DNA of 14,474 nt. Origin: Sterolibacterium sp964437515. Lineage in GTDB: Bacteria > Pseudomonadota > Gammaproteobacteria > Burkholderiales > Rhodocyclaceae. Below the pieces are notes generated by a model. That model had not been told where the DNA came from and made no database searches. It worked only from the letters and a program-made list of their open reading frames with translations. Positions 7,695-14,474 of the stretch are shown here, in pieces (position 1 is the stretch's first letter; each line of letters starts with the position of its first letter). Position numbers and translations under genes: made by a program. The stretch covers positions 1 to 14,474 of the forward strand of contig CAYTHB010000073.1 in the NCBI GenBank assembly GCA_964437515.1, in the 5' to 3' direction.

Positions 7695-7946
7695 TTACTT
7701 CTTGGCGAAGTCGATGACGATTTCACCCGGCACGCGTTGTTGATAGATGATTTCCACTTGCGGGCCGTAACGCTGGGTGAGCTGGTTGAGCAGCGGGATC
7801 GGGTCGTGGTCGTTGCAGAAACGCATGGTTTCGCCGGGCATCAGTGCGTCGAGCGCGCCGAAGATGGCCGCATGACGGAAACGCTTGGCGATGCCACGAG
7901 CATCGAAAGGATAGAGCATGGAAGGATCGGTGTGATTGCAGGCCAT
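7695..7946 (-). CDS. DUF2249 domain protein
   Basis: An 83-residue soluble protein matching the DUF2249 pattern across its length: FDARGIAKRFRHAAIFGAL near the start, LMPGETMRFCNDHDPIPLL in the middle and EIVIDF at the C-terminus. The domain's biochemical role is not established. In other bacteria it occurs alone or fused to hemerythrin-like domains and near nitrogen-oxide or respiration genes. The start at ATG 7946 is chosen because GGAG lies six bases upstream; an in-frame ATG at 7988 would add 14 residues but would overlap the -10 box. Cys3, Cys44 and His5/His47 could bind metal, which is speculation. It is the first gene of a likely two-gene unit with the membrane protein 13 bases downstream. 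Confidence 0.85.
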   Translation of the reverse strand: MACNHTDPSMLYPFDARGIAKRFRHAAIFGALDALMPGETMRFCNDHDPIPLLNQLTQRYGPQVEIIYQQRVPGEIVIDFAKK

Positions 7947-7979
7947 GGTGACTCCAAGGGAGTGATTAAAGGAATAGAA

Positions 7980-7985
7980 ATTATA
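7980..7985 (-). promoter_or_regulatory. Candidate -10 box for the DUF2249 / membrane protein unit
   Basis: A perfect TATAAT on the minus strand, preceded directly by TG, lies in the 54-base gap between the uvrA stop and the DUF2249 start, 33 bases before the ATG. No convincing -35 box stands at 16-18 bases; TTGTCT (7993-7998) is too close. If active, the unit is transcribed independently of uvrA. Confidence 0.45.
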
Positions 7986-8000
7986 CATTAAAAGACAAGG

Positions 8001-10868
8001 TCAGCTTTTGCGAGGTTTGGGCTGTTTGCGCTTTTTGGGTAGTTCGGGATTGGAAGGCAGTAATTTCGCCAGATACTGCCCGGTATGGCTTTCCGCGCAT
8101 CGCACGACTTCTTCCGGCGTGCCGCTGGCAAGAATCCGTCCGCCACCTTCGCCGCCTTCGGGGCCGATGTCGATGATCCAGTCGGCGGTCTTGATGACAT
8201 CCAGATTGTGCTCGATGACCACGATGGTATTGCCATGGTCGCGCAGGCGGTGCAGCACGGTGAGCAGCATTTCGATGTCGGCGAAATGCAGGCCAGTGGT
8301 CGGTTCGTCGAGGATGTACAGCGTGCGTCCGGTGTCACGCTTGGAAAGTTCCAGGGCGAGCTTGACGCGTTGCGCCTCACCGCCAGAAAGCGTGGTGGCA
8401 CTTTGTCCGAGGGTGATGTAGGAGAGCCCGACATCCATCAGGGTTTGCAGCTTTTTGGCGACCACCGGCACGGCATCGAAGAATTCCCGCGCCTGCTCTA
8501 CCGTCATGCCGAGGATGTCATGGATGGTTTGTCCCTTGTAGCGAATCTCCAGGGTTTCGCGGTTGTAACGCTTGCCGTGGCAGATGTCGCAGGGCACGAA
8601 GATATCGGGCAGAAAGTGCATTTCTACCTTGATGAGACCATCGCCCTGACAGGCTTCGCAGCGTCCGCCTTTGACGTTGAAACTGAAGCGCCCCGGCCCG
8701 TAGCCGCGTTCGCGTGCTTGCGGCACACCGGCAAAGAGTTCGCGGATTGGCGTGAGCAGACCGGTGTAGGTGGCCGGGTTGGAACGCGGCGTGCGACCAA
8801 TCGGCGACTGGTCGACGTTGATGACCTTGTCGAAAAACTCCAGCCCGAGAATTTCATCGTGGGCAGCGGGTTCTTGGGTGGAGCCGTACAGATGGCGTGC
8901 CGCAGCGGCGTAGAGTGTGTCGTTGATGAGCGTGGATTTACCCGAGCCGGATACGCCGGTGACGCAGGTAAACAGCCCGACAGGGAGTTCCAGCGTGACG
9001 TTCTTGAGATTGTTGCCGCGTGCCCCGATGACTTGCAGCATACGTTCGTCATTGCGCGGCGTGCGTCGGGCGGGCAGGGCGATGCAGCGTCGCCCCGAGA
9101 GATACGCGCCGGTGAGCGAGTCGGGGTGGGCGGCAACCGCCTGTGGTGTGCCGCTGGCGACCACCTGACCGCCATGCACGCCTGCGCCGGGGCCCATGTC
9201 GACGACATGGTCGGCGGCTTCGATGGCTTCTTGATCGTGTTCGACGACGATCACGGTATTGCCCATGTCGCGCAGATTCACCAGTGTTTGCAAGAGGCGC
9301 GTGTTGTCACGTTGATGCAGGCCGATCGAGGGTTCGTCGAGTACATACATCACGCCGGTCAGCCCCGAGCCGATCTGCGAAGCCAGGCGGATGCGTTGCG
9401 CTTCGCCACCGGAGAGGGTTTCTGCTGAGCGATCGAGCGAGAGGTAATCAAGGCCGACATTGATGAGAAAGGCGAGGCGGCTGATGATTTCCTTGATGAT
9501 CTTGTCGGCGACCTGGGCGCGCTGGCCAGTGAGTTGTAGCGCGTCAAAAAACACACGACATTGTGCCAGCGAAAGGCCGGAAAGCTCGGCGAGTGCACGC
9601 CCGCCGATGAACACGTGGCGTGCTTCGCGGCGCAGGCGCGTGCCGTGACATGCCGGGCAGGGCTTGCTGTTGAGATATTTGGCGAGTTCTTCGCGCACCA
9701 TCGCCGAATCGGTTTCGCGGTAGCGTCGCTCGAAGTTGCGCAGGATGCCTTCAAATGCGTGGTTGCGCTCGAAACGGCTGCCTTTGTCGTTGAGATACTG
9801 GAAACGAATTTCCTCATCGCCCGAGCCGTTGAGGACAAGGTGGCGGATGTTTTCCGGTAGTTCTTCGAAGGGCTGGTGGATGTCGAAGGCATAGTGCGTG
9901 GCGAGGCTTTCGAGCATCTGGAAATAAAACTGGTTGCGCTTGTCCCAACCGCGGATTGCGCCGGCGGCCAGCGATAGGTGCGGATAGGCGACGATACGGC
10001 TCACGTCAAAAAACTGGATGACCCCCAGCCCGTCGCATTCGGGGCATGCGCCCATCGGGTTGTTGAACGAGAACAGCCGTGGTTCCAGCTCCTGCAGCGC
10101 GTAGTTGCAGACCGGGCAGGCATAGCGCGAGGAGAACAGGTGCTCACGTCCAGAGTCCATTTCCAGCGCGATGGCGCGGCCTTCGGCGTGGGTCAGCGCG
10201 GTTTCGAAAGATTCCGCCAGTCGGCCGCGCTGGTCGGCACGCACTTTGAGACGATCGACGACCACGTCGATGCTGTGCTTCTGGTTCTTCGCCAACTTGG
10301 GCAGGGCATCCATTTCATGTATCTGCCCGTCGATGCGCAGGCGGACAAAGCCTTGTGCGCGCAGCTCGGCGAATAGCTCGAGCTGTTCGCCTTTGCGGTT
10401 GGCGACCACGGGGGCGAGGATCATCAGCTTGCAGTCTTCTGGCAGAGCCAGCACGCTATCGACCATCTGCGCCACACTCTGCGCTTCCAGCGGTAGAGCG
10501 TGTTCCGGACAATGCGGCGTACCGGCGCGGGCGTAGAGCAGGCGCAGGTAATCGTGAATTTCGGTGACTGTCCCCACGGTCGAGCGCGGATTGTGCGAAG
10601 TGGCTTTCTGCTCGATGGAAATGGCCGGTGACAGGCCTTCGATCAGATCGACATCGGGCTTTTCCATCAGTTGCAAAAACTGGCGGGCATACGCCGACAG
10701 CGACTCGACATAACGCCGCTGACCTTCGGCGTAGAGCGTGTCGAAAGCCAGCGAAGATTTGCCCGAGCCAGACAGTCCGGTGATGACCGTTAATTGATTA
10801 CGCGGCAGGTCGAGGCTGATGTTCTTCAGGTTGTGCGTGCGCGCACCGCGAATTTTCAGTAAGTCCAT
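8001..10868 (-). CDS. uvrA: UvrABC excinuclease subunit A
   Basis: UvrA recognises DNA damage and loads UvrB in nucleotide excision repair. The 955-residue protein is full length (about 940 in E. coli). It has two ABC modules: Walker A GLSGSGKSS (31-39) with signature LSGGEAQR (485-492) and DEPSIGL (511-517), then GVSGSGKST (638-646) with LSGGEAQR (827-834) and DEPTTGLHF (854-862). Zinc sites are visible as CPVC (251-254) with CPEC (275-278), and CEAC (737-740) with CDIC (760-763). A third pair, CPAC (404-407), is also present. The C-terminal tail is Lys/Arg/Pro-rich. ATG 10868 matches the family start MDLLKIRGARTHNLKNI; an ATG 16 codons upstream is possible but not family-like. No Shine-Dalgarno is obvious. 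I found no LexA box of the CTG-N10-CAG type upstream. Confidence 0.98.
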   Translation of the reverse strand: MDLLKIRGARTHNLKNISLDLPRNQLTVITGLSGSGKSSLAFDTLYAEGQRRYVESLSAYARQFLQLMEKPDVDLIEGLSPAISIEQKATSHNPRSTVGTVTEIHDYLRLLYARAGTPHCPEHALPLEAQSVAQMVDSVLALPEDCKLMILAPVVANRKGEQLELFAELRAQGFVRLRIDGQIHEMDALPKLAKNQKHSIDVVVDRLKVRADQRGRLAESFETALTHAEGRAIALEMDSGREHLFSSRYACPVCNYALQELEPRLFSFNNPMGACPECDGLGVIQFFDVSRIVAYPHLSLAAGAIRGWDKRNQFYFQMLESLATHYAFDIHQPFEELPENIRHLVLNGSGDEEIRFQYLNDKGSRFERNHAFEGILRNFERRYRETDSAMVREELAKYLNSKPCPACHGTRLRREARHVFIGGRALAELSGLSLAQCRVFFDALQLTGQRAQVADKIIKEIISRLAFLINVGLDYLSLDRSAETLSGGEAQRIRLASQIGSGLTGVMYVLDEPSIGLHQRDNTRLLQTLVNLRDMGNTVIVVEHDQEAIEAADHVVDMGPGAGVHGGQVVASGTPQAVAAHPDSLTGAYLSGRRCIALPARRTPRNDERMLQVIGARGNNLKNVTLELPVGLFTCVTGVSGSGKSTLINDTLYAAAARHLYGSTQEPAAHDEILGLEFFDKVINVDQSPIGRTPRSNPATYTGLLTPIRELFAGVPQARERGYGPGRFSFNVKGGRCEACQGDGLIKVEMHFLPDIFVPCDICHGKRYNRETLEIRYKGQTIHDILGMTVEQAREFFDAVPVVAKKLQTLMDVGLSYITLGQSATTLSGGEAQRVKLALELSKRDTGRTLYILDEPTTGLHFADIEMLLTVLHRLRDHGNTIVVIEHNLDVIKTADWIIDIGPEGGEGGGRILASGTPEEVVRCAESHTGQYLAKLLPSNPELPKKRKQPKPRKS

Positions 10869-10905
10869 GATGCACAAAGGGTCGAAGGCTGCGTGAGGGG
10901 CTGCT

Positions 10906-10935
10906 AATATACGCAATTCCTTTAAGCTTCGCCAA
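10906..10935 (-). promoter_or_regulatory. Candidate sigma70 promoter of uvrA
   Basis: On the minus strand TTGGCG (10930-10935) and TATATT (10906-10911) are separated by 18 bases and lie about 40 bases before the uvrA ATG. The match is reasonable (4 of 6 for the -35, 5 of 6 for the -10). Its location in the 116-base gap to the divergent transporter gene fits. Confidence 0.5.
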
Positions 10936-10984
10936 ATGGCTGCAAGCGTTCAGTCTCATGTGACACGCACGGCCTCCTGCTGCA

Positions 10985-12361
10985 ATGACTGCCCTCAATC
11001 ACGATCGTATGTCCCCAACTGAGCTTCGCGCCACGGTGTCACTGGCACTGGTATTTGCGCTGCGCATGTTCGGGATGTTCTCCATTCTGCCGGTGCTGGC
11101 ACTCTATGCGAAAGGCTTGCCAGGTGGCGATAGCCCCTTTCTAATCGGAATCGCGCTGGGTATCGATGGTCTGGCACAAGCCTTCCTGCAAATCCCCTTT
11201 GGCCTGCTCTCCGATCGTTACGGGCGCAAACGCATGATCTACATTGGTCTGATTTTGTTTGCATTGGGAAGCTTTATTGCGGCTGGAGCGAATGACATTT
11301 ACATCATCATTCTTGGCCGCCTGGTGCAGGGCACGGGAGCGGTGGCGGCGGCTATCATCGCACTGACCGCTGATCTCACACGAGAAGAGCATCGTGCCAA
11401 AGGCATGGCAATGATCGGCATGAGTATTGGTGCGACGTTCGGGATTTCACTGGCACTGGGGCCGATGCTGAATCACCAGATGGGTGTGCCCGGAATTTTT
11501 GCCTTGACCGGTGCGCTGGCACTGGCGGCTATGGCGGTTATTCGTTGGGTCGTCCCCACGCCGCAGGTGAGCAGCATCCATGCTGATGCTGAAACCATTC
11601 CGGGTCAGATTGGTGCTGTGCTGGTCAATACCGAGTTGCAGCGGCTCAATTTCGGTATCTTCAGTCTGCATGCGGCGATGCGCGGTTTGTTTGTGGTGAT
11701 TCCGCTGGTGCTGGTGACGAGCTTGCCGGTGGCCGAGCACTGGAAAGTGTATCTGCCAATCATGGCTGTTTCATTTTTTGCGGCGGTTCCTGCCATTATC
11801 GTGGCTGAAAAATATGGTTGGATGAAGGCGGTCTTCTGTGGCGCGGTGGCGGTGCTGTGTTTGTCGACCTTGCTCATTGCCGTGTTCATTCATCAGTTTG
11901 CGGGGCTGGTGACAGGTTTATTCCTGTTCTTTCTGGCGTTCAATCTGTTGGAGGCGACGCTACCTTCACTGGTTTCAAAAATTGCACCGGCGGATAGCAA
12001 GGGAACCGCCATCGGTGTCTATAACAGCTTCCAGTTTCTTGGCCTGTTTCTCGGCGGCGCGCTGGGCGGCTTTCTGGCGCAGCATGTGGGCAATGCGGCC
12101 GTCTTCGTGTTTTCTACCGGCCTGGCGCTGGCGTGGCTGCTGTTGGCACTGTCCATGAATCCACCGCCTGCGGTGCGCACTCGTTTGCTGCATGTGGGAG
12201 AACTGGACACAGTGCGAGCTTCGCGTCTGGCAGGTGCCTTGTCGGGATTGAGCGGGGTTGTGGAAGCAGTAGTCATAGCGAGTGAAGGCGTGGCATACTT
12301 GAAGGTTAGTACCGATGCCTGGGATGAGGCCGGTGCCCATAATCTGATCAAAGGGGTGTGA
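10985..12361 (+). CDS. yajR: MFS transporter, YajR-like with C-terminal YAM domain
   Basis: An inner-membrane major facilitator of 458 residues with about twelve helices, close in length to E. coli YajR (454). The N-terminal helix carries ALRMFGMFSILPVLALYA, and MFS motif A is GLLSDRYGRKRM (73-84). A motif B-like GRLVQGTGAVAAA follows. A soluble C-terminal domain of about 60 residues starts near RLLHVGELDTVRASRLAGAL and matches the ferredoxin-like YAM domain that marks YajR. The substrate is unknown. ATG 10985 has no Shine-Dalgarno; ATG 11009 (residue 9) is an alternative start. It is divergent from uvrA and ends 3 bases before ssb, whose ribosome-binding site lies in its last codons, so the two are probably co-transcribed. 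Confidence 0.9.
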   Translation: MTALNHDRMSPTELRATVSLALVFALRMFGMFSILPVLALYAKGLPGGDSPFLIGIALGIDGLAQAFLQIPFGLLSDRYGRKRMIYIGLILFALGSFIAAGANDIYIIILGRLVQGTGAVAAAIIALTADLTREEHRAKGMAMIGMSIGATFGISLALGPMLNHQMGVPGIFALTGALALAAMAVIRWVVPTPQVSSIHADAETIPGQIGAVLVNTELQRLNFGIFSLHAAMRGLFVVIPLVLVTSLPVAEHWKVYLPIMAVSFFAAVPAIIVAEKYGWMKAVFCGAVAVLCLSTLLIAVFIHQFAGLVTGLFLFFLAFNLLEATLPSLVSKIAPADSKGTAIGVYNSFQFLGLFLGGALGGFLAQHVGNAAVFVFSTGLALAWLLLALSMNPPPAVRTRLLHVGELDTVRASRLAGALSGLSGVVEAVVIASEGVAYLKVSTDAWDEAGAHNLIKGV

Positions 12362-12364
12362 AAA

Positions 12365-12859
12365 ATGGCTTCAGTCAATAAGGTGATACTGGTTGGCAAT
12401 CTGGGTAAGGATCCTGATGTGCGTTACGCTCCTAATGGTGGTGGGGATGCGATTACTACGATTACGTTGGCAACCACGGAAACATGGAAAGACAAAAGTT
12501 CGGGAGAAAAGCGCGAAGCCACGGAATGGCATCGCGTGGTGTTTTTCCGGAAGCTGGCCGATATTGCAGGACAGTATTTGAAAAAAGGCTCCCAGGTCTA
12601 TATCGAAGGCTCACTGAAGACGCGCAAATGGCAGGATAAGGACGGTCAGGATCGCTATACCACCGAGATCGTTGCCGATGAAATGAAAATGTTGGGTTCG
12701 CGGCAGGGCAGTGGTGACAATAGCAGCGATTATTCGCGTGAACGGCAGGCGCCCACCGCTGGGGTGGCGGCACGTACCAATGTCAGTTCGGTATCGCATA
12801 CACCGCCACCCCCTCCCGGTAGAGGATTGGATGATTTTGAGGATGATGTGCCGTTCTGA
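12365..12859 (+). CDS. ssb: Single-stranded DNA-binding protein
   Basis: A 164-residue SSB that coats single-stranded DNA in replication, repair and recombination. The OB-fold occupies about 1-112, with the family motifs NKVILVGNLGKDPDVRY, TEWHRVVFFRKLADIAGQYL, KGSQVYIEGSLKTRKW and GQDRYTTEIVADEM. A flexible Gly/Ser and Pro-rich linker (TPPPPPGRG) leads to the acidic tip DFEDDVPF, which binds partner proteins. ATG 12365 has AAGGGG (12351-12356 region) as Shine-Dalgarno inside the end of the transporter gene. It is probably expressed from the upstream transporter transcript. Confidence 0.98.
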   Translation: MASVNKVILVGNLGKDPDVRYAPNGGGDAITTITLATTETWKDKSSGEKREATEWHRVVFFRKLADIAGQYLKKGSQVYIEGSLKTRKWQDKDGQDRYTTEIVADEMKMLGSRQGSGDNSSDYSRERQAPTAGVAARTNVSSVSHTPPPPPGRGLDDFEDDVPF

Positions 12860-12905
12860 TGTCTGTTGCTGAGTGGCGGTATCTCCCCGCCGCATTGCGC
12901 ACATC

Positions 12906-14273
12906 ATGAAGTCCCGTCATTGCCTTCGCCTTCGTCTTCGCTATCTGCACCTGAAAATTTCCTCATGGCAGGATTTTTTGCTGATCGGCGTACCGGCATT
13001 GTTGCTGCTTGTCGCCGGTTTCTGGCTGGCCGCGCAATTCGTGCAACCGGCACCGCCGCATCAGGTGATTCTGTCCAGCGGCATCGAAGGGGGCGGCTAT
13101 CAGCGATTTGCGGCACGTTACCGTGAAGTGCTGGCACGCAACCAGATTGAGCTGATTGAACGCCCTTCGACCGGTTCAATGGAGAATCTGGAACGTCTGC
13201 GAGATCCCTCCTATCCACTGGATGTCGCCTTCATTCAGGGCGGAACAGCCAGTGCCAGCGATGAGGACAGCCAACGACTGGTGTCGTTGGGAGGCTTGTA
13301 CGAAGAGCCGCTATGGATTTTCTATCGAGCGGAACTGGCACAGCGCATGTCGAGCTCTTTGCTGGACCAGATTGGCCAGTTGCGCGGCTTGCGTATTGCC
13401 ATCGGCGCTCCTGGGAGTGGCACCCGAAAACTGGCACTGGATCTGCTTGGAACCAACGGCATGGTGCAGGATGGTGGGCTGACGACATTACTGGACATGG
13501 ACGGTATGCATGTGGTCGATGCGCTGCGGCAAGGGCAGATCGATGCGGCTTTCGTCGTGGGGCCGACCTATTCGGCTTTGGTCTGGACTCTGCTGTATGA
13601 CGAAAGTGTGCGTCTCATGAGTCTCACCCATGCCGAAGCCTATACACGTCTGTATCCGGCCTTGCAGCATTTGACGTTACCGCGTGGTGCTATCGACATG
13701 GTTCGTGATATTCCGCATCAGGATGTCGCGCTATTGGCTCCGATGGCGACGCTGGTGGCGCGTGTGGGTACGCACCCCGCACTGATCGACTTGTTACTAC
13801 AGGCCGCCACCGAAATTCACGGCGAACCGGGCGTGTTCCAGAAACCCCATGAGTTTCCGCAGGCGAAGGAGGTTGATTTTCCGCTGGCACCCGAAGCGCA
13901 GCGGTTTTACAAATCAGGTAAAACCTTCCTTCAGCGGTATCTGCCTTTCTGGCTGGCGACGCTGGTCGATCGTATGCTGGTATTGCTGATTCCCTTGCTG
14001 GCATTGCTGCTACCTGTCGCCCGTTTTGCACCCATGCTGTATGGATGGCGCATCCGTTCGCGTATTTTCCGCCGCTATGGCGAGCTCAAGTTTCTTGAGG
14101 CTGAGCTGGATCTGGATGCGCAACGTCATAGCCGTGCAGATTGGTTGGCAAGACTGGATGAGATTGAGTCGGATGTCTATCATATGACGACGCCACTGGC
14201 ATTTTCGGATATGCTTTATACGTTGCGGGGGCATATCGATTTGGTACGAGCGGCGATACTGCGCAAGACGTAA
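12906..14273 (+). CDS. TAXI-family solute-binding protein with N- and C-terminal membrane anchors
   Basis: From ATG 12906 this is a 455-residue protein. A basic N-terminus is followed by one helix (about 22-44, FLLIGVPALLLLVAGFW). The periplasmic TAXI/NMT1-like binding domain begins HQVILSSGIEGGGYQRFAARY and includes STGSMENLERL, DVAFIQGG, GLRIAIGAPGSGTRKLA and GQIDAAFVVG. A second helix (about 357-379, MLVLLIPLLALLLPVARF) and a charged, helical cytoplasmic tail of about 70 residues close the protein. TAXI proteins usually deliver ligands to TRAP transporters, but no TRAP permease is in the window. The ligand is unknown. The start is chosen by family-like layout; GTG 12873 in frame is the alternative and neither has a clear Shine-Dalgarno. 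It lies 46 bases after ssb on the same strand. The tail suggests a role beyond simple ligand capture, which is inference. Confidence 0.85.
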   Translation: MKSRHCLRLRLRYLHLKISSWQDFLLIGVPALLLLVAGFWLAAQFVQPAPPHQVILSSGIEGGGYQRFAARYREVLARNQIELIERPSTGSMENLERLRDPSYPLDVAFIQGGTASASDEDSQRLVSLGGLYEEPLWIFYRAELAQRMSSSLLDQIGQLRGLRIAIGAPGSGTRKLALDLLGTNGMVQDGGLTTLLDMDGMHVVDALRQGQIDAAFVVGPTYSALVWTLLYDESVRLMSLTHAEAYTRLYPALQHLTLPRGAIDMVRDIPHQDVALLAPMATLVARVGTHPALIDLLLQAATEIHGEPGVFQKPHEFPQAKEVDFPLAPEAQRFYKSGKTFLQRYLPFWLATLVDRMLVLLIPLLALLLPVARFAPMLYGWRIRSRIFRRYGELKFLEAELDLDAQRHSRADWLARLDEIESDVYHMTTPLAFSDMLYTLRGHIDLVRAAILRKT

Positions 14274-14420
14274 AGTCTATGTTCGTTTAAGATGACGCGT
14301 TCGCAATTATTGGGTCGTTGGCGATGAATCAGGATGGAAGCCTGAAATGGCGACATCGTTGCTAACGATCATGGTAGCCATCTCCACCCACAGAGGATGA
14401 AATAATCGTTACCCGATATG

Positions 14421-14439
14421 CCCACCCCACCCATCCCCC
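14421..14439 (-). other. G-quadruplex motif on the minus strand
   Basis: The plus strand reads four runs of C (3, 4, 3 and 5 bases) separated by spacers of 1, 1 and 2 bases. The minus strand therefore has four G-runs with very short loops, a textbook G-quadruplex pattern. It is non-coding and directly abuts the hairpin at 14441-14464. Formation in the cell is not shown. Confidence 0.6.
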
Positions 14440-14440
14440 A

Positions 14441-14464
14441 CGGACGGCTTTGCACAGCCGTCCG
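14441..14464. repeat. Perfect 9-bp inverted repeat (hairpin)
   Basis: CGGACGGCT (14441-14449) and AGCCGTCCG (14456-14464) pair perfectly around the six-base loop TTGCAC. The stem is GC-rich and strong. No T-run follows before the window ends, so it may be a terminator arm, part of a REP-like palindrome or another structure; the sequence beyond the edge is needed to tell. Confidence 0.8.
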
Positions 14465-14474
14465 GCTTCGGCGG

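Larger units (their letters stand above)
14274..14474. other. Intergenic tail, no gene recognised
   Basis: About 200 bases follow the TAXI stop. Only very short frames are present on either strand. The region contains the inverted repeat ATCGTT-GCT-AACGAT (14355-14369), a second ATCGTT at 14405, a C-rich stretch and a strong hairpin at the right edge. No T-run after a GC stem is seen near the TAXI stop. Confidence 0.6.

Noticed and set aside
8085..9428. Long plus-strand open frame (447 codons) opposite uvrA
   Set aside because: It lies fully antisense to a clear uvrA with conserved motifs, has no recognisable domain and reflects GC-rich codon structure.
10940..10953. CTG-N8-CAG palindrome as a LexA/SOS box
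   Set aside because: The half-sites are two bases closer than the CTG-N10-CAG needed.
12875..12891. GGCGG/CCGCC hairpin after ssb as a terminator
   Set aside because: The stem is only 5 bp with a 7-base loop, and no T-run follows.
14307..14381. Minus-strand 24-codon frame with GGAG close to its start
   Set aside because: It is too short, the GGAG touches the first ATG, the peptide has no recognisable family and it spans the inverted repeats.
14441..14464. Group II intron domain V
   Set aside because: The stem is a perfect 9-bp helix with a 6-base loop; it lacks the two-base bulge, GNRA loop and catalytic AGC layout of domain V.

Overview
The window looks like a chromosomal segment of a Gram-negative proteobacterium, most likely a betaproteobacterium. 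This is inferred from protein families, from two SPII-type lipoproteins with LSAC lipoboxes, and from the uvrA / MFS transporter / ssb arrangement that I recall from many betaproteobacteria. No rRNA, tRNA, integrase, transposase or CRISPR array is visible. The sequence is moderately GC-rich.

Left part (1-3598, minus strand): an MSHA-type (type IVa-like) pilus assembly cluster, transcribed right to left. An ExeA/MshM-like AAA+ ATPase is followed by an MshL-type secretin lipoprotein. After that comes the N-terminal 164 residues of an MshN/ExeB-like protein, which runs off the left edge through a nine-fold CCTGCA (Pro-Ala) tandem repeat. The reading frames meet in 4-base GTGA and ATGA overlaps, which suggests translational coupling.

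Centre left (3777-6551, plus strand): divergent from the pilus genes, across an intergenic region of about 180 bp, lies a 924-residue lipoprotein of Ig-like (Big_1/invasin-type) domains. It contains an internal duplication of about 218 residues and an EF-hand-like acidic loop region. Its position suggests a surface partner of the pilus system, but this is inference.

Centre (6563-7946, minus strand): a small DUF2249 protein and a polytopic membrane protein with an HxH helix reminiscent of NnrS and heme-copper oxidase subunit I. They form a two-gene unit of unknown, probably redox- or NO-linked, function. A good -10 box precedes the pair.

Right part: uvrA (8001-10868, minus) is divergent from a yajR-like MFS transporter (10985-12361). 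The transporter is followed after 3 bases by ssb (12365-12859), and then by a TAXI-family solute-binding protein (12906-14273) with membrane anchors at both ends and no TRAP permease nearby. The last 200 bp are non-coding as far as I can see. They hold inverted repeats, a G-quadruplex motif on the minus strand and a perfect 9-bp hairpin.

Most of the window is conserved housekeeping and pilus assembly sequence. The least-described items are the duplicated Ig lipoprotein next to the pilus operon, the DUF2249/HxH membrane pair, and the doubly anchored orphan TAXI protein. I see no clearly new defence or mobile system.
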